Assembly: GCA_028554755.1 (NCBI GenBank)
Contig: JAPTOF010000015.1
Coordinates: forward strand, 10,024,501-10,088,500
Direction: 5' to 3'
DNA: 64,000 nt
From: Cordia subcordata
Taxonomy: Eukaryota; Streptophyta; Magnoliopsida; Boraginales; Cordiaceae
Shown here: positions 28,773 through 39,620 of the stretch, one piece after another
How the letters are laid out: every line of letters begins with the position of its first letter
Position numbering within the stretch: the first letter of the stretch is position 1
The notes under the pieces: generated by a model
The model's database searches: none
What the model was told of the DNA's origin: nothing
Seen by the model: the letters and a program-made list of their open reading frames with translations, nothing else
Program-made: the position numbers and the translations under genes

Positions 28773-29309
28773 TTTTTTGTCTCTTATTTAATTTTTACTC
28801 TATTTTCCTTTTGTATTTAATTCATACTAAAAGGAAACAAAGAAAAAAACCGGAGTTTGATGTTAATGCTGTAATATACCATTGATAAGGGTTGAAGATA
28901 AAAGGAAAATAATGACTAAAAATTAATTTGGAGAGAAAAATAAAAAATATACATTATTTCCCTATATTTTATTTTGTTAGTTGATTACCATCTATGTATT
29001 TAATACAAGAATAAACATTCAGGACATTAACTATTTAGCATTTGGACAACTAGGTCCTTAGTTTTTCTTCTATTTTATTTTTTTTCTTGAGAGGTCTTTA
29101 AAAACTAATACCGTTAATTTTTAACCGTAAAAAAATAAATAGTAACATTACACATATTAAGAAAATAAAAGGAAAAAAAAATCAAAGCTACCCTAGTGGC
29201 TCTCCTCCCAAGTGACCCAAACCCTCATCCTAAAGTACCTCATTGTAATGAGAAACCTTCATCTCCAAATCTTTTATCCCCATTTTGTGTATGTATGTAT
29301 ATGAAGATT
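28773..29309. other. AT-rich spacer without recognisable features
   Basis: Nothing coding or clearly repetitive is seen between the LTR element and duplicated block B2. Confidence 0.5.
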
Positions 29310-29459
29310 TAATCATGAATATTCTGTGTTTTGAATAAATATTTTTAAACAATAAATATTAAATTTATTCATATTTAATTTTTAAAATTCACAAATGAAA
29401 AAAATTATAAGACTTTTAAATATTAATTAATTAGTAATTAAATTTCTAAATTAAAACTA

Positions 29460-29502
<43 letters not shown>

Positions 29503-30770
29503 CGTTCGACTTATTTTGTTTGAGAAGTCCATAGGAGGTTTAAGTTATTGAGGTATCCGTTTCATACCATAAGAGGCAGAGAATTATATCAAAAACGAAA
29601 ATCATTCCGGGTAAAGAAAATGCTGTAATTGACCCCAAAAGTCAAATTCGCGATCTTGACAAGAGTCTTTGGAATAAGGAAATCCGATTTTTCTTCTCTC
29701 GAGCTTTATAACTTTGTAGAATTGTATCTAAAATAGTTTCGTGTATATATCCTTTCTACAAATTTGAATTTTTAGATGAGTTAATAATTTTAAAATGATA
29801 TCAGATTCTGAAAATCAAACAATCTCAAGTTCACAACTTATTACTACCCCAAAAATATTAAAATTTTCCACATTTAAGCTTCTAACGAAATTACTTTGCA
29901 TGTGGGGGGGGGGGGGGCTGTTAACCACGATCAACTCATGGTAAGCCCAAAACAAACAGATTTGTTTTATATTTAAAATCAGGATAAAACAAAGAGATTG
30001 AACATATAACTTACATTTTCTTGTCAAGTTGGTCCCCGAAAATAATAATGGAGTGATGAGGTGTCACAACGTTCTCTCTCAAACTCGGCCGGCTCTATGT
30101 GCATCTGTCGCCAAGACTTCTCTGAATTTTACTCTCTCACGTCTCCTTCCCCTATAATTCATTGTGATTTTTGAATTGGAGAAATGTGAAATGTCACCTT
30201 CATATATATATATATATATATAGTTGGCATATTAATTTTTCAATCTGCACCGGTTACATATATTTAAAAAGTAGTATTTAAATGATAAAAATAGAATAGT
30301 GTCTAGCATGCTCCTTAAATTTAATTATCTGCATATGTTATGAATCACTTTTTTCTCATGCTCATGTTTAGGGTGTTTCATTTATAGAGATGGCAAAAAT
30401 AACTAATATTTTTATCTCTGATCTCAAGCAAATAAGATTAAATTAGCACACTGATAAATGGAAAAGTAGATTTCACTTTTTATTGTCTTTTTTTGATACT
30501 AAGATCTTGTGATCCAGTTTAGAATAGACTTATTTTAAATTAAGAAAACTACATACAAATCCTCTGGTACACGCTTAATCCTAAATAAGTCCTTCAATTT
30601 TTTTATATATAATCCTTTGTAAGGTTCTTCCAATTAATACTCTTAGTAAAATTGTATAGTTAATGCATTAACTTTTTTAAAAAATCAAAAACAACCTCGC
30701 TTGATAGTCAAATTTTACGATTAGTATGTAATCTTTATATTTAAAAGTTTTGCTACTCACCTATATATAT
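29310..30770. repeat. Duplicated block B2 (partner 22625-24045)
   Basis: This is the second copy of block A2, differing by substitutions and by expansion of a (TA)n tract at 29464-29501 and a G tract at 29904-29918. With the copies at 24300-25603 it completes a tandem duplicate of the GGT 5' region. Confidence 0.85.
29464..29501. repeat. (TA)n microsatellite
   Basis: About 19 TA units; the A2 copy has only a short 'ataatatatatac' at this place, so the tract expanded after the duplication. Confidence 0.9.
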
Positions 30771-30860
30771 ACATACATATACATATATACATATACATAT
30801 ACATATATACATATACATATTTACATATACATATATATGTATATGTATATGTATATACAC
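30762..30860. repeat. TATACA/TATATG microsatellite
   Basis: Alternating ACATATAC and TATATG units form an approximate inverted repeat around 30832. Short open frames across it are artefacts. Confidence 0.9.
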
Positions 30861-31232
30861 ATAGCAGAAAAAGACATATAACGCATCTTGTTGGGTTTAG
30901 ACCGTATCGTGGGCACTGGACAAAGACAACATTTTGCTGTTCGATCAAGTTGGAGAGTAGAGCGTTTGACACCCCCAAAAAAAGATGGATAAATAAAGTA
31001 AGAGCATCGGAGAAAGCTCCTTAAAAAATAAAAAAACACTACAAGATAGCAAGTCATCTTCATCGATGTTAACAAAGTTTCAGTTGTCGTTCCTGTTGTC
31101 TCTATTTCCTTTCTCACAACTTGTAGTCCATGTTACTCCACTTGCTCGAATACAGGTGTCGCATGCAGACACAATTTCTTGTGTCCTACAGAAAGATTAT
31201 CATGATTTATAAGATTTTGAGACGATTAATAC

Positions 31233-31561
31233 CACTACAAAAAAAAAAAAATTAAGAATAGATGAGAATTTTACTATAATTAACAAAAAATATGTAATAG
31301 TTTTATGATATAGACAGGAGTTAGGTAATATATAGATATATTATTATACAAGATAATTAATGAATATATTTTTAACTTAATTGATAGATGATATGATTAT
31401 AGAGTGCTGTAATAACTAAGATTCAAGGTTTGAACCATAGATAAAATATGTTTTTTTTTTGGAATTATATATAAATGGTATTTCATAAAAACCAATGCTC
31501 ATACTAGTGGCAATTTTAGAATAGCCAAAGCCAACGCCTATTACTGACTTTTTTTGTAGTT
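31233..31561. mobile_element. CACTA-type MITE, 329 bp
   Basis: The left end is CACTACAAAAAAAA; the inverse of the right end is AACTACAAAAAAAGTCAG (first base changed). The 3-bp target duplication TAC flanks it at 31230-31232 and 31562-31564, as expected for CACTA elements. No coding capacity. Confidence 0.75.
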
Positions 31562-31643
31562 TACCCATCTTAACTTTAGCTTTGAGTATATAGGAACATG
31601 ACATCCTCTAAAACTTCAGTTATCATATTGGAATTTTGAACAG

Positions 31644-32629
31644 GAGAAAGACATAATAGGTCCTTTAAGTATATGATTTATCCCAAATAGGTCCTCTAAG
31701 TCCTTCTAATGCATTAACTTTGTTAAAAGGCAAAAAATAATCTCACATTGATAGTTATATTTTGCAATTGGCATATAACCTTTATATATGAGACTTTGTT
31801 GAATACCTTTTTGTCTATTTTCATATTTTTTCGCCAACATGTTCACACCAATTTTTTTATTACTTAAAAATTTAAAATTAAAAATTAAAGAAATAAAAAT
31901 TAGAAATTACAAAAATAAAAGATTATGATATTAAGATTTTAAGAGGTTAGAAGATTTAAAAAAATAAAAATATTTAACAAATTTTAAAACTAAAAATTTT
32001 AAATATTTAAATTCAAATACGTAAAATCATAAATAGCACTTTAAATTGTAACTTTAATTAAAATTTTAAAATTATATTTTAATTATAAGTTATAATTATA
32101 AAATTTCAATTTAAAGTGTTGTAATTATAAGTTACAAGTTATAAGTTATAATTTGTTTGCTTAAAATTTCAATTTAAAGTGCTATTTATGATTTTACTTA
32201 TGTGATTTTAATATTTTAATTTTTTAGTTTTAAAAATTATTAATTTTTTATTTTTTATTTTTAACCTCTTAAATCTTAACCTCATAATCTTTTAATTTTT
32301 AATTTTTTTAACTTTTTTTATTTTTTAAGTTGTACTTTTTAATTTCTTTAATTTTTAATTTTTTAATTTTAAATTTTCAAATTTTTAAGCAATGAAAAAA
32401 ATTGGTGTGAACCTGTTGGCAAAAAATATAAAAATTGACAAAAAGGTATTTAGGAAAGTGTTAGAAATAAAGGTTATATACCAATTGTAAAATATGACTA
32501 ACAATGTGATGGTATTTTTGGTCTTTTAACAAAATTAATGTATTAGAAGGACCTCCCAAAGAATTATAAAAGTTAAAGGACCTGTTTAGGATAAAACATA
32601 AACTTGAGACACTTCTATATCGTTTTCTC
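31644..32629. mobile_element. Foldback element of about 986 bp with arms of 400 bp or more
   Basis: The left arm from GAGAAAG (31644) is matched by the inverse of the right arm ending ...TTTTCTC (32629). Shared blocks include 'aggtcctttaa', 'ccttctaatgcattaa', 'ttttgcaattggcatataac' and 'gttcacaccaattttttt', in order, and the match continues to the AT-rich centre near 32110. It contains no gene. It ends about 180 bp before the P450 start codon and about 95 bp before its TATA box. Arm-like copies also occur at 23810-24010 and 30540-30760. Confidence 0.8.
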
Positions 32630-32722
32630 ATTTCTAAAATCATATAAAAAGGATAGGAAAAGAAAAAAATAGGAATTAAGAGAAAGGTTATAGTTATAAA
32701 TTTTTAATTGTAATTTCACCTC

Positions 32723-32729
32723 TATATAA
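32723..32729 (+). promoter_or_regulatory. TATA box of the P450 gene
   Basis: TATATAA lies 80 bp before the P450 ATG, a normal TATA-to-ATG distance with a short leader. No other TATA-like site this close is better placed. Confidence 0.55.
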
Positions 32730-32808
32730 GTCCATTACAAGCATTTAACTTGATCAGCTCCAACATAGCAAACCTTCTCATCAGCCAAAAAAGCAAACCA
32801 GAGCCAAT

Positions 32809-34848
32809 ATGGATTGGATTTGGATAACAATTGTAGTATTATCAATCTCTGCAGCCCTTCATCGTCTGGTGAGAAAGAAAAAGAATAACAAGAGGTTACC
32901 GCCAGGTCCAAAAGGGCTTCCAATTTTAGGGCATCTCCGTCTGTTGGGAAAGAATCCTCACCAGGATTTGCACGAGCTATCCAAAGTGCATGGACCCATC
33001 ATGTACATGGAGTTTGGATTTGTGCGTAACATCATAGTTTCATCCCCTCATGCAGCAGAGCAATTTCTAAAGACCTATGACCTCATTTTTGCTAGTAGGC
33101 CTCCCCATGAAGCTTCCAAGTACATATCCTACGAGCAACGTAGCTTATCTTTCGGACAGTACGGTCCCTACTGGCGAAACATGCGTAAATTGTGCACGTT
33201 AGAGTTGCTAAGCAACCTTAAAATCAGTTCATTCCAACCTATGAGAAGAGAAGAGCTTTGTATCTTTGTGGAATCACTCAAACAGGCTGCTCAAAGCCGT
33301 TCTGTTGTTGATCTTAGTGCGAAGGTTTCATCCTTGAATGCAGACATGAGTTGCAGGATGATATTTGGTAAGAAATATGCAGATGAAGACATCAACGAAA
33401 AAGGATTCAAAGCTGTGATCAACGAGGGTATGCAGTTAGCAGCAACACCTAATCTTGGTGATTACTTTCCTTATTTAGGATTGCTTGATATTCAGGGACT
33501 GACGCGCCGCATGAAGGCGGTTAGCAAGGTTTTCGATGCATTCTTGGAGAGGATTATCGATGAACATGAAGAGCAATCCGAAAACCAGGGGAAAACCAAG
33601 GACTTCGTTGACACGATGATGGCCATCATGAAATCTGGAGAAGCTGAGTTTCAATTCGACCGCCGCCATGTCAAAGCGGTTTTGCTGGTAAGTACATATA
33701 ACGCCCATGTAGGCGCACTACAAGAGTTTAATCTAGTAATTACGCTTATTTTGATTTGTAGTTATGCTTATAAGCGTAACAAAAATGCTTAATTACGCTT
33801 CAATAGAGTGTAATCAATAGACGTATAACAAAAATTTGTGTTACGGTTGGAAGCGTAACAAAATATGGTTACAGTTGAAAGCGTTACAAAATATGGTTAT
33901 GCTTGTAAGCGTAATCATATCTAATTATGCTTGCAAGCATAACAAACAGCTTTTACGCTTGAAAGCGTAATTAAATATGATTATGCTTATAAGCGTAATT
34001 AAATATGAGTAACTAAATATGATTATGCTTGAAAATATAACTAAATATTAGCTAAATTTAGCATCTCTTATTACCTTTTTTTTTTTTTTTTTTTTTTTTG
34101 TAAATTTGCTTGCACCGACTAGCTCATATGTTACATTACGCATATATATGCTTCACATCATTTCTGTTTACAAAGCATGGGTGATACTGACTTGATATAA
34201 ATGCGCGCATGCACACACACATATATATGGCAGGACATGCTTGCAGGTTCAGTGGACACTTCAGCAACAGTTATTGAGTGGACGCTCTCAGAATTGCTAA
34301 GGCACCCGCATGTTATGAAGAAAGTTCGGAAAGAGCTGGAAGATGTGGTAGGAAAGAACAGAATGGTGGAAGAGTCAGATTTGGATAGCCTAAAGTATTT
34401 GGATATGGTAGTTAAAGAAACCTTAAGGCTTCATCCTGTGGCACCATTGTTGATCCCACACGAGGCCATGGAGGACTGTGTAGTTGATGGTTATCATATT
34501 CCGAAGAAATCGCGAATTATTGTGAATGTATGGACAATTGGGCGAGATCCCACGGCATGGAGTGATCCAGAGAAGTTCATCCCAGAAAGATTTGTTGGAA
34601 GTAACATTGATGCTAGGGGCCGTGACTTCCAACTTATTCCATTTGGGTCAGGTAGAAGAGGTTGTCCTGGCATGCATCTCGGGCTCACTGTGGTTCGTCT
34701 AGTGGTAGCACAGTTAGTCCATTGCTTTGATTGGGAGCTTCCATATGACATGCTACCCACAGAGTTGGACATGACTGAAGAATTTGGGCTTGTTGTAGCT
34801 AGAGCCAAGCATCTGCTGGTTGTTCCTTCTTATCGGTTGCATATATGA
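32809..34848 (+). CDS. Cytochrome P450, A-type (CYP71 clan, CYP736A-like), two exons, 497 aa
   Basis: A membrane-anchored ER monooxygenase; the substrate is unknown. Exon 1 is 32809-33687, exon 2 34234-34848, with a phase-0 GT-AG intron of 546 bp at the conserved A-type position just before the I-helix. Visible motifs: N-terminal anchor (residues 3-21), proline hinge [11 protein letters not shown] (31-41), I-helix AGSVDTS (297-303), K-helix ETLR (355-358), PERF (410-413) and haem loop [10 protein letters not shown] with Cys437. The C-terminal [20 protein letters not shown] is typical of CYP736A-type sequences; members of that group have been tied to stress or cyanogenic/aromatic metabolism, but that is not evidence for this one. 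All catalytic residues are present and no frame damage is seen. One CACTA MITE sits in the intron and another just after the stop. Confidence 0.95.
33716..34105. mobile_element. CACTA-type MITE in the P450 intron, with palindromic subterminal repeats
   Basis: It starts CACTACAAGAGTTTAATC 29 bp after the donor site. About eight copies of a palindromic unit (TTAYGCTT-n-AAGCGTAA, about 30-38 bp apart) follow from 33744 to 34050, then a long T tract and 'TTGTA' at 34098-34102, probably a worn TTGTAGTG end. The beginning aligns with the copy at 34987 (TAGTTATGCTTATAAGCG against TAGTTATATTTAGAAGTG). The acceptor site of the intron is outside the element and intact. Confidence 0.7.
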
Positions 34849-34986
34849 TCTATTGTCAGACATTGTATGAATACTGTCTCATAAAAGAATATAGAGACTG
34901 TAATTGATTACCAGATAAGCACTTTGCAAGGAACCGGGTGATCAATGAGCAGAAACTCAGCAGCCATGTTGGACAGAGAAATATAT

Positions 34987-35477
34987 CACCACAAAAATAA
35001 GCAATTCAAGTAGTTAAGCATATTATAACTCCTAGTTATATTTAGAAGTGTAGCAAAATTAACTAGCTACAGTTAGTGCAAGAATAAAGATTTCCAATGT
35101 AATCAAAAGTTAATGTTACACTTAGAAATTTAACTAATTATATTTGTTACATTTGTAAGTGTAGTTAATGTTTGTTACACTTGGAAGTATAGCTAATTTA
35201 GACATGGACCAAATGAGATTTAAACTTTGTTACACTTTGAGATGTAATAAATGTGTTTTTCAAGTTTATATTAGTTACACTCTCAAGGATAACAAATTTT
35301 TTGTAGTCATAGAAAAAATTAAGTATAAAAATTCCATGTAGTTGCTAAGGTTTTAAATCTAACAAATTTTTTGTTACATTTAAAATCGTAACTAAAATAA
35401 ATGTTATCATTTTGCTCTTCAATGCTTACTCCAACTTAACAAAGAATACGTAGTTACTAGCCTAAAATATTGTAGTG
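34987..35477. mobile_element. CACTA-type MITE just downstream of the P450, 491 bp
   Basis: The left end is CACCACAAAAATAAGC (one change from CACTACAA); the inverse of the right end is CACTACAATATTTTAGG. The inverted right end matches the left end of the intron copy at 24 of 29 bases by eye. The interior is filled with TTACACTT...AAGTGTAAC units. Flanking triplets are TAT and TGT, so a 3-bp target duplication is possible but not exact. It starts about 138 bp after the P450 stop and may overlap the 3' UTR. Confidence 0.75.
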
Positions 35478-35629
35478 TGTGTGCGTGTGTGGGTGTGTGT
35501 ATAAAGAGAGAGACGAGCCTTAGCGGAGAGGGCAAAGCTAATTACACCTTTTTCTTTTGTGAGTTCAGTAAGATTTTATTGAATGCAAAATAGGTACAAG
35601 ACCAATTCAAATGGATTTAGATCTTTTCC
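35478..35629. other. Short spacer with GT-rich microsatellite
   Basis: A (GT)n/(GTGTGC)n stretch at 35474-35500 follows the MITE end; nothing else is recognisable. Confidence 0.5.
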
Positions 35630-36705
35630 AAGTAATTAGGAGGTGTATCCTAGTCCCTTAGATTTAAATAGAAAAATCTTGGCCATTCAATTAATTTAAA
35701 TTAAAAAAAAAAGTCAATGGATTTGAAAAAATTAATCATGTTTCCTTTTTTATATTTTTCCTAATCATAATCTAACCAAAATCTGTTAAAACATTTACTT
35801 TTCCTTTTTTTGTTTTTCTCCTAATCACAATCTAGGCAAAATATGACATTTTTTTTTTCCATCATGAATGTCTATATCTCTCACTACATGAATGTTAATC
35901 GATTAATACAAGTCATTTAGCATTTTTTTTCCATCATAAATATCTATACCTCTCACTATATGAATGTCTAGCCATTTTTTTATTAATAAACACTATATGA
36001 TTGTATATATCTCTCTATATGAATGTCAATCCCTTTTATTAGCATATCAAGTGATTCAACAGGTTTTAAATTTTTTAATATAACCTTGTAGGTTTTAATT
36101 TTTTTTATATTTTTTTAACCCAATCCCGTCCCCTATAGGATTTAAACTCAGTACCTCATTTTTGGGGAGGTAATCTCAAAAACTTAAGCTATTCCCTAAT
36201 CCCATTTTTTTGATAAATTATTTTTTACTAAATTATTTTAGAGTTCATTAAATTATTTAGTTAGTCTTATTTTGACCATCGATATTCCCCAAATCACTTG
36301 ATATACTAATAAAAGGGATTGATGTTCATATCGAGAGATAAATACATTCATATAGTATTTCATTAATAAAAGATGATTAGGCATTCAAAAAGTGAGAGGT
36401 GTAGACATTTATGATAAAAGGAATTCTACTAAATCACTTGTATTAATCGATTGATGTTCATATAGTGAGAGATATAGACATTCATCATTAAAAAAAAATG
36501 CATATTTTGATTAGATTGTGATTACAAAAAAAAAACACAAAAGGAAAAGTAAATGTTGACAAATTTTGGTTAGATTATGATTAGGAAAAATAAAAAAAAG
36601 AAAACAGAATTACCTTTCTTTAACTCCATTAATTATACTTATAACTAAACGGCCAAGATTTTTCAATTTAAATTTAAGAGAATAGAAAATACCTTCTAGT
36701 CACTT
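35630..36705. mobile_element. Foldback element of about 1.07 kb
   Basis: The left arm 35630-36060 and right arm 36290-36705 are inverted copies: 'aaaaatcttggcc', 'cctaatcataatctaaccaa', 'gaatgtctatatctctcact', 'atcgattaatacaagt' and 'aatcccttttattag' appear on one arm and inverted, in reverse order, on the other. No coding capacity. The exact termini are not sharp. It abuts the LINE relic on its right. Confidence 0.75.
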
Positions 36706-39086
36706 GAGAAGAACTCTATTCGGAAAGGATCCGAATCTAATTAAACCTATGAAGGGATTGAGGGGTAAGAGAAAACATCTACAAGGGTAAATGACCCAAC
36801 AAGGTCTTGCAAGAAAGCTATGAAGACAATACAACCAAAGGAACAGTGAAAAGAAAGAATGTTTCCAGGGTCTATGAGGACATGGAAGCATGCAAGCCTG
36901 GTGGAGGATCAAGCAAGCCATCTTCCAGAGCCTTCAAAGTCTCCCATGATCTAGCCGACAAGCCTCCATATCAACACGATCAAGAGAAGTCCTAGCATTC
37001 TCAACTTCTAAAACATTTACTACAACACATCCATCTAGGGCTGAAGTGCCCACTTTGTTCACCAAAGAAACATATTCATCCGCAACTGTATTCTCTCAAT
37101 AGTATTAACGGCTGCAACCCAATTGTTTTCGATGGAAATATTTGGCGTAGAAAGTTTTAGACCATGAGCCAAATCTTTTGCTTATGCAATACTTGGGGCA
37201 AGAACGACATTTGAAATTAAAGTTTGAGTCACATTAGTTGTTGGCCTCCAAATTCTGTTGGACTTGACATTCTTCCAATGATCTTTGCACAATTCATTAA
37301 TCTTACCATTTCGATGAGGTTGCCGCTGGACATTACCTTGAATCACATTTAGGCATGAGCTCGTAGGATGTCTTAACAATCTTACAATGAGAGCAAGCAA
37401 AAGGCCTCCAAGCATACTCAATTTTAGTTTCTGCCCGTTCACCTTTTCTTAATTTGACAAAGGTCTGATTCATTTCTTTAGAAACATCCATTTCAAACAA
37501 ACTCTAACAAATCCGGCGAAAGTCCTAGATTATGTGAGTTTATCCATTTGCAAAGGAACTTTGATGATGCTAGCAATATAACTTAATTCTGTTTGAGTGA
37601 TAAGAGAGCATGGGACATTCGTAAACTTTAACCAAATAGGAACTTTATTTTAATTGAAATTAAGCATTTGGGCGTTTGCATCACATTTCCTAAGCAACAA
37701 TGGATGGTGGTTCACATGCCAAAGTTGATGATATGCGTCATCATTTTCAAACTTGAAAATAAAAGTCCATTTTCTGTCGATTTAATCTCCATTTTCCCAA
37801 CGTGTTTCCAACGCGTTTCCACCATTTGTCAGATGAGGAAGAAATGTGGAGGCTTATCTAAAATTTAACCAATTAAGCAACGATTCTAGTAGGCATCCCC
37901 TTCACAAAAAACATCTTTTGGTGGTACAACCCCATGAATGCCATTTTCTTCAATTGGCTCAAAAAAGTCAATTTGAGAGTATTTGTGGGTTTACCAAAAT
38001 AACGTTCTTGTTAATCAAGATATGAAGACCATGCTGCCATTTTAGGTTGATTTAACAGGTTATTGGACAAACCCTTTGTACCAAGATTTTGATTTTCCCA
38101 ACCCTTGTCAAGATATGCAAGAGACACATGGGAAAGAGGAGGAAAATGTTCAACAATTTGGGAGTGAAATGGAGGAGGGTTACCTTTTGCAGCTAGTTTA
38201 ACCGGATTTTGATGTTATGGCAAGTTAGTTGGAGAAAAATCCACGTTGGCTGCTTGTGAGGTTGGAAGTGTTATTTCCCAAGATTTGATTGAGGGGTGGA
38301 TAATCTGAATTTTGAAGGATGCTTCACGTGCAATTTGCTCGACATTTTGCAATAGTATTGAGTGGTGGCCCATATTTGAAAGATCTGTTGTGAAAGGACA
38401 AAAGGTTAAGCAAGCTTGGTTCAATTCCAATCGAACTTGGTAGATTTACGAGTTAATCTTGGCTAATTTGAAAGCATGAGTCGGTCAAAGTTCCTTGACC
38501 AATTTGGTTAGCATTTAGTCGAGTTGGACTTAAAGGGAATTCTGTTGGATAATTCAGCTTGTTTGGCACGTTTACGGCAGAGATCTCTTGATGTGGTACG
38601 TTTTTTCCAGTTGGAAACAAGTCATGTGCATTGACTGAGGCATGAGCGGTTGATCCAAGAGGAGAATTAGATACTAAAGGGCTGAAGTGTGCAGGAGTTG
38701 TCTAAGCCACCCTTGCTGGAATTGTCGAAAGACTAGAGGATAATAACCGGTCTTCAACTTCCACTCTATCCGAGCACTCCCTTTGATTTTCATGGGTGTT
38801 TTAAATCAAAGTTGTTTTCAGATTTTGAGATTTCATTGCCAAAACATTGTTATCCATATCGGAAAGAGTAGATTGAGACCCATTTTGCCCATGAAATTCC
38901 AACCCATATCTGAGAAGGAATTGAACCCGTAGCCAGGGATTGATTTTCAGCAAGCTTCGAGCTTGTGTTTTTGTTTTTTCTGTCAAAGGTTGAAATCTTC
39001 ACTACCCAAAGCTTGAGGGAAACCAAAAGACTTCATTGTGGAGCTATTTCATGGTCTCTAAGTAGAGAAGTAGAGCTCTTGGCCAT
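36706..39086 (-). pseudogene. LINE ORF1 (gag-like, DUF4283 plus zinc knuckle) relic
   Basis: On the minus strand a degraded ORF1 starts at an ATG at 39086 (MAKSSTSLLRD). A DUF4283-like RNA-binding part lies around 37880-37500 (a TNVPCSLITQTELSYIASI stretch) and a zinc-knuckle-like part (EYAWRPFACSHCK...C) around 37420-37340. The part near 36706-36990 is proline-rich, as at the end of such ORFs. Many stops and frameshifts break it, and ORF2 is not present next to it. The upstream side is cut by the Athila-type LTR that begins at 39142. Confidence 0.7.
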
Positions 39087-39141
39087 GGTCGAACTGGCTA
39101 GTGATTATAGACTAATGACTTGAGCGCCTAGTAAGGCCGGA

Positions 39142-39620
39142 TGCATAATAAACCCATAAGTGCATGAATCAAGTGCAATGTAATGTGTTCTTGAATGCGG
39201 GATCATCTCTACAAGGAGACTCTTTATGCAATCCTATCGTGCTTGGGTGTTGGCAATGGGTTTATGTGAAAGTTTCAAACCTTAATCGGAGTGTAATTCT
39301 AGAAAACTAAAGCTAACATTAACCTATATCCTAATCTAAACCTAATTCAAGGGCATCCAAATAAGAGTTTAGTTTTGGGAATGGCCTAGGGTTAGACTAG
39401 ATTATAGAATTGGCTAGTGATCAGGACAAATATTCACGAATTTGGTGTGTGTGATTGGATTCTTGTGTCTTGACCTCATACCTAGCTGTATTATCCTAGT
39501 TGATGGTACACCTCTACCCTTAATTTGGCTAGATTAAGGTATAGTTGTAGTCCGGTCAATCTAGGCTTTAAGCTAAGCCACTGGGTGTTTGGCTAATACT
39601 TAACTAATTACATTTCTAAC
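39142..39620. mobile_element. Athila-type solo LTR, left part (outermost level of the nest)
   Basis: It begins TGCATAATAAACCCATAAGTG, which aligns with the start of the Athila-type LTR at 48353 (TGATGTTG...AACCCGCAAGTGCATG). It is interrupted at 39621 by a Copia element, and its continuation is at 58021-59603. No gag-pol accompanies it, so it is a solo LTR of about 2.06 kb in all. The Copia target site CTAAC is at 39616-39620. Confidence 0.7.

Noticed and set aside
31900..32400. Extremely AT-rich stretch as a possible replication origin or matrix-attachment site
   Set aside because: It is the centre of a foldback element; composition alone is not evidence for either function.
33744..34050. 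Regularly spaced palindromic repeats resembling a CRISPR array
   Set aside because: This is a plant intron; the repeats are diverged, spacers are not unique sequence, and they are bounded by a CACTA-type end.
33716..35477. A single CACTA transposon that captured P450 exon 2
   Set aside because: A second left-end-like sequence (CACCACAAAAAT at 34987) aligns to the left end at 33716, so two separate MITE copies are simpler; the P450 frame and splice sites are also intact.
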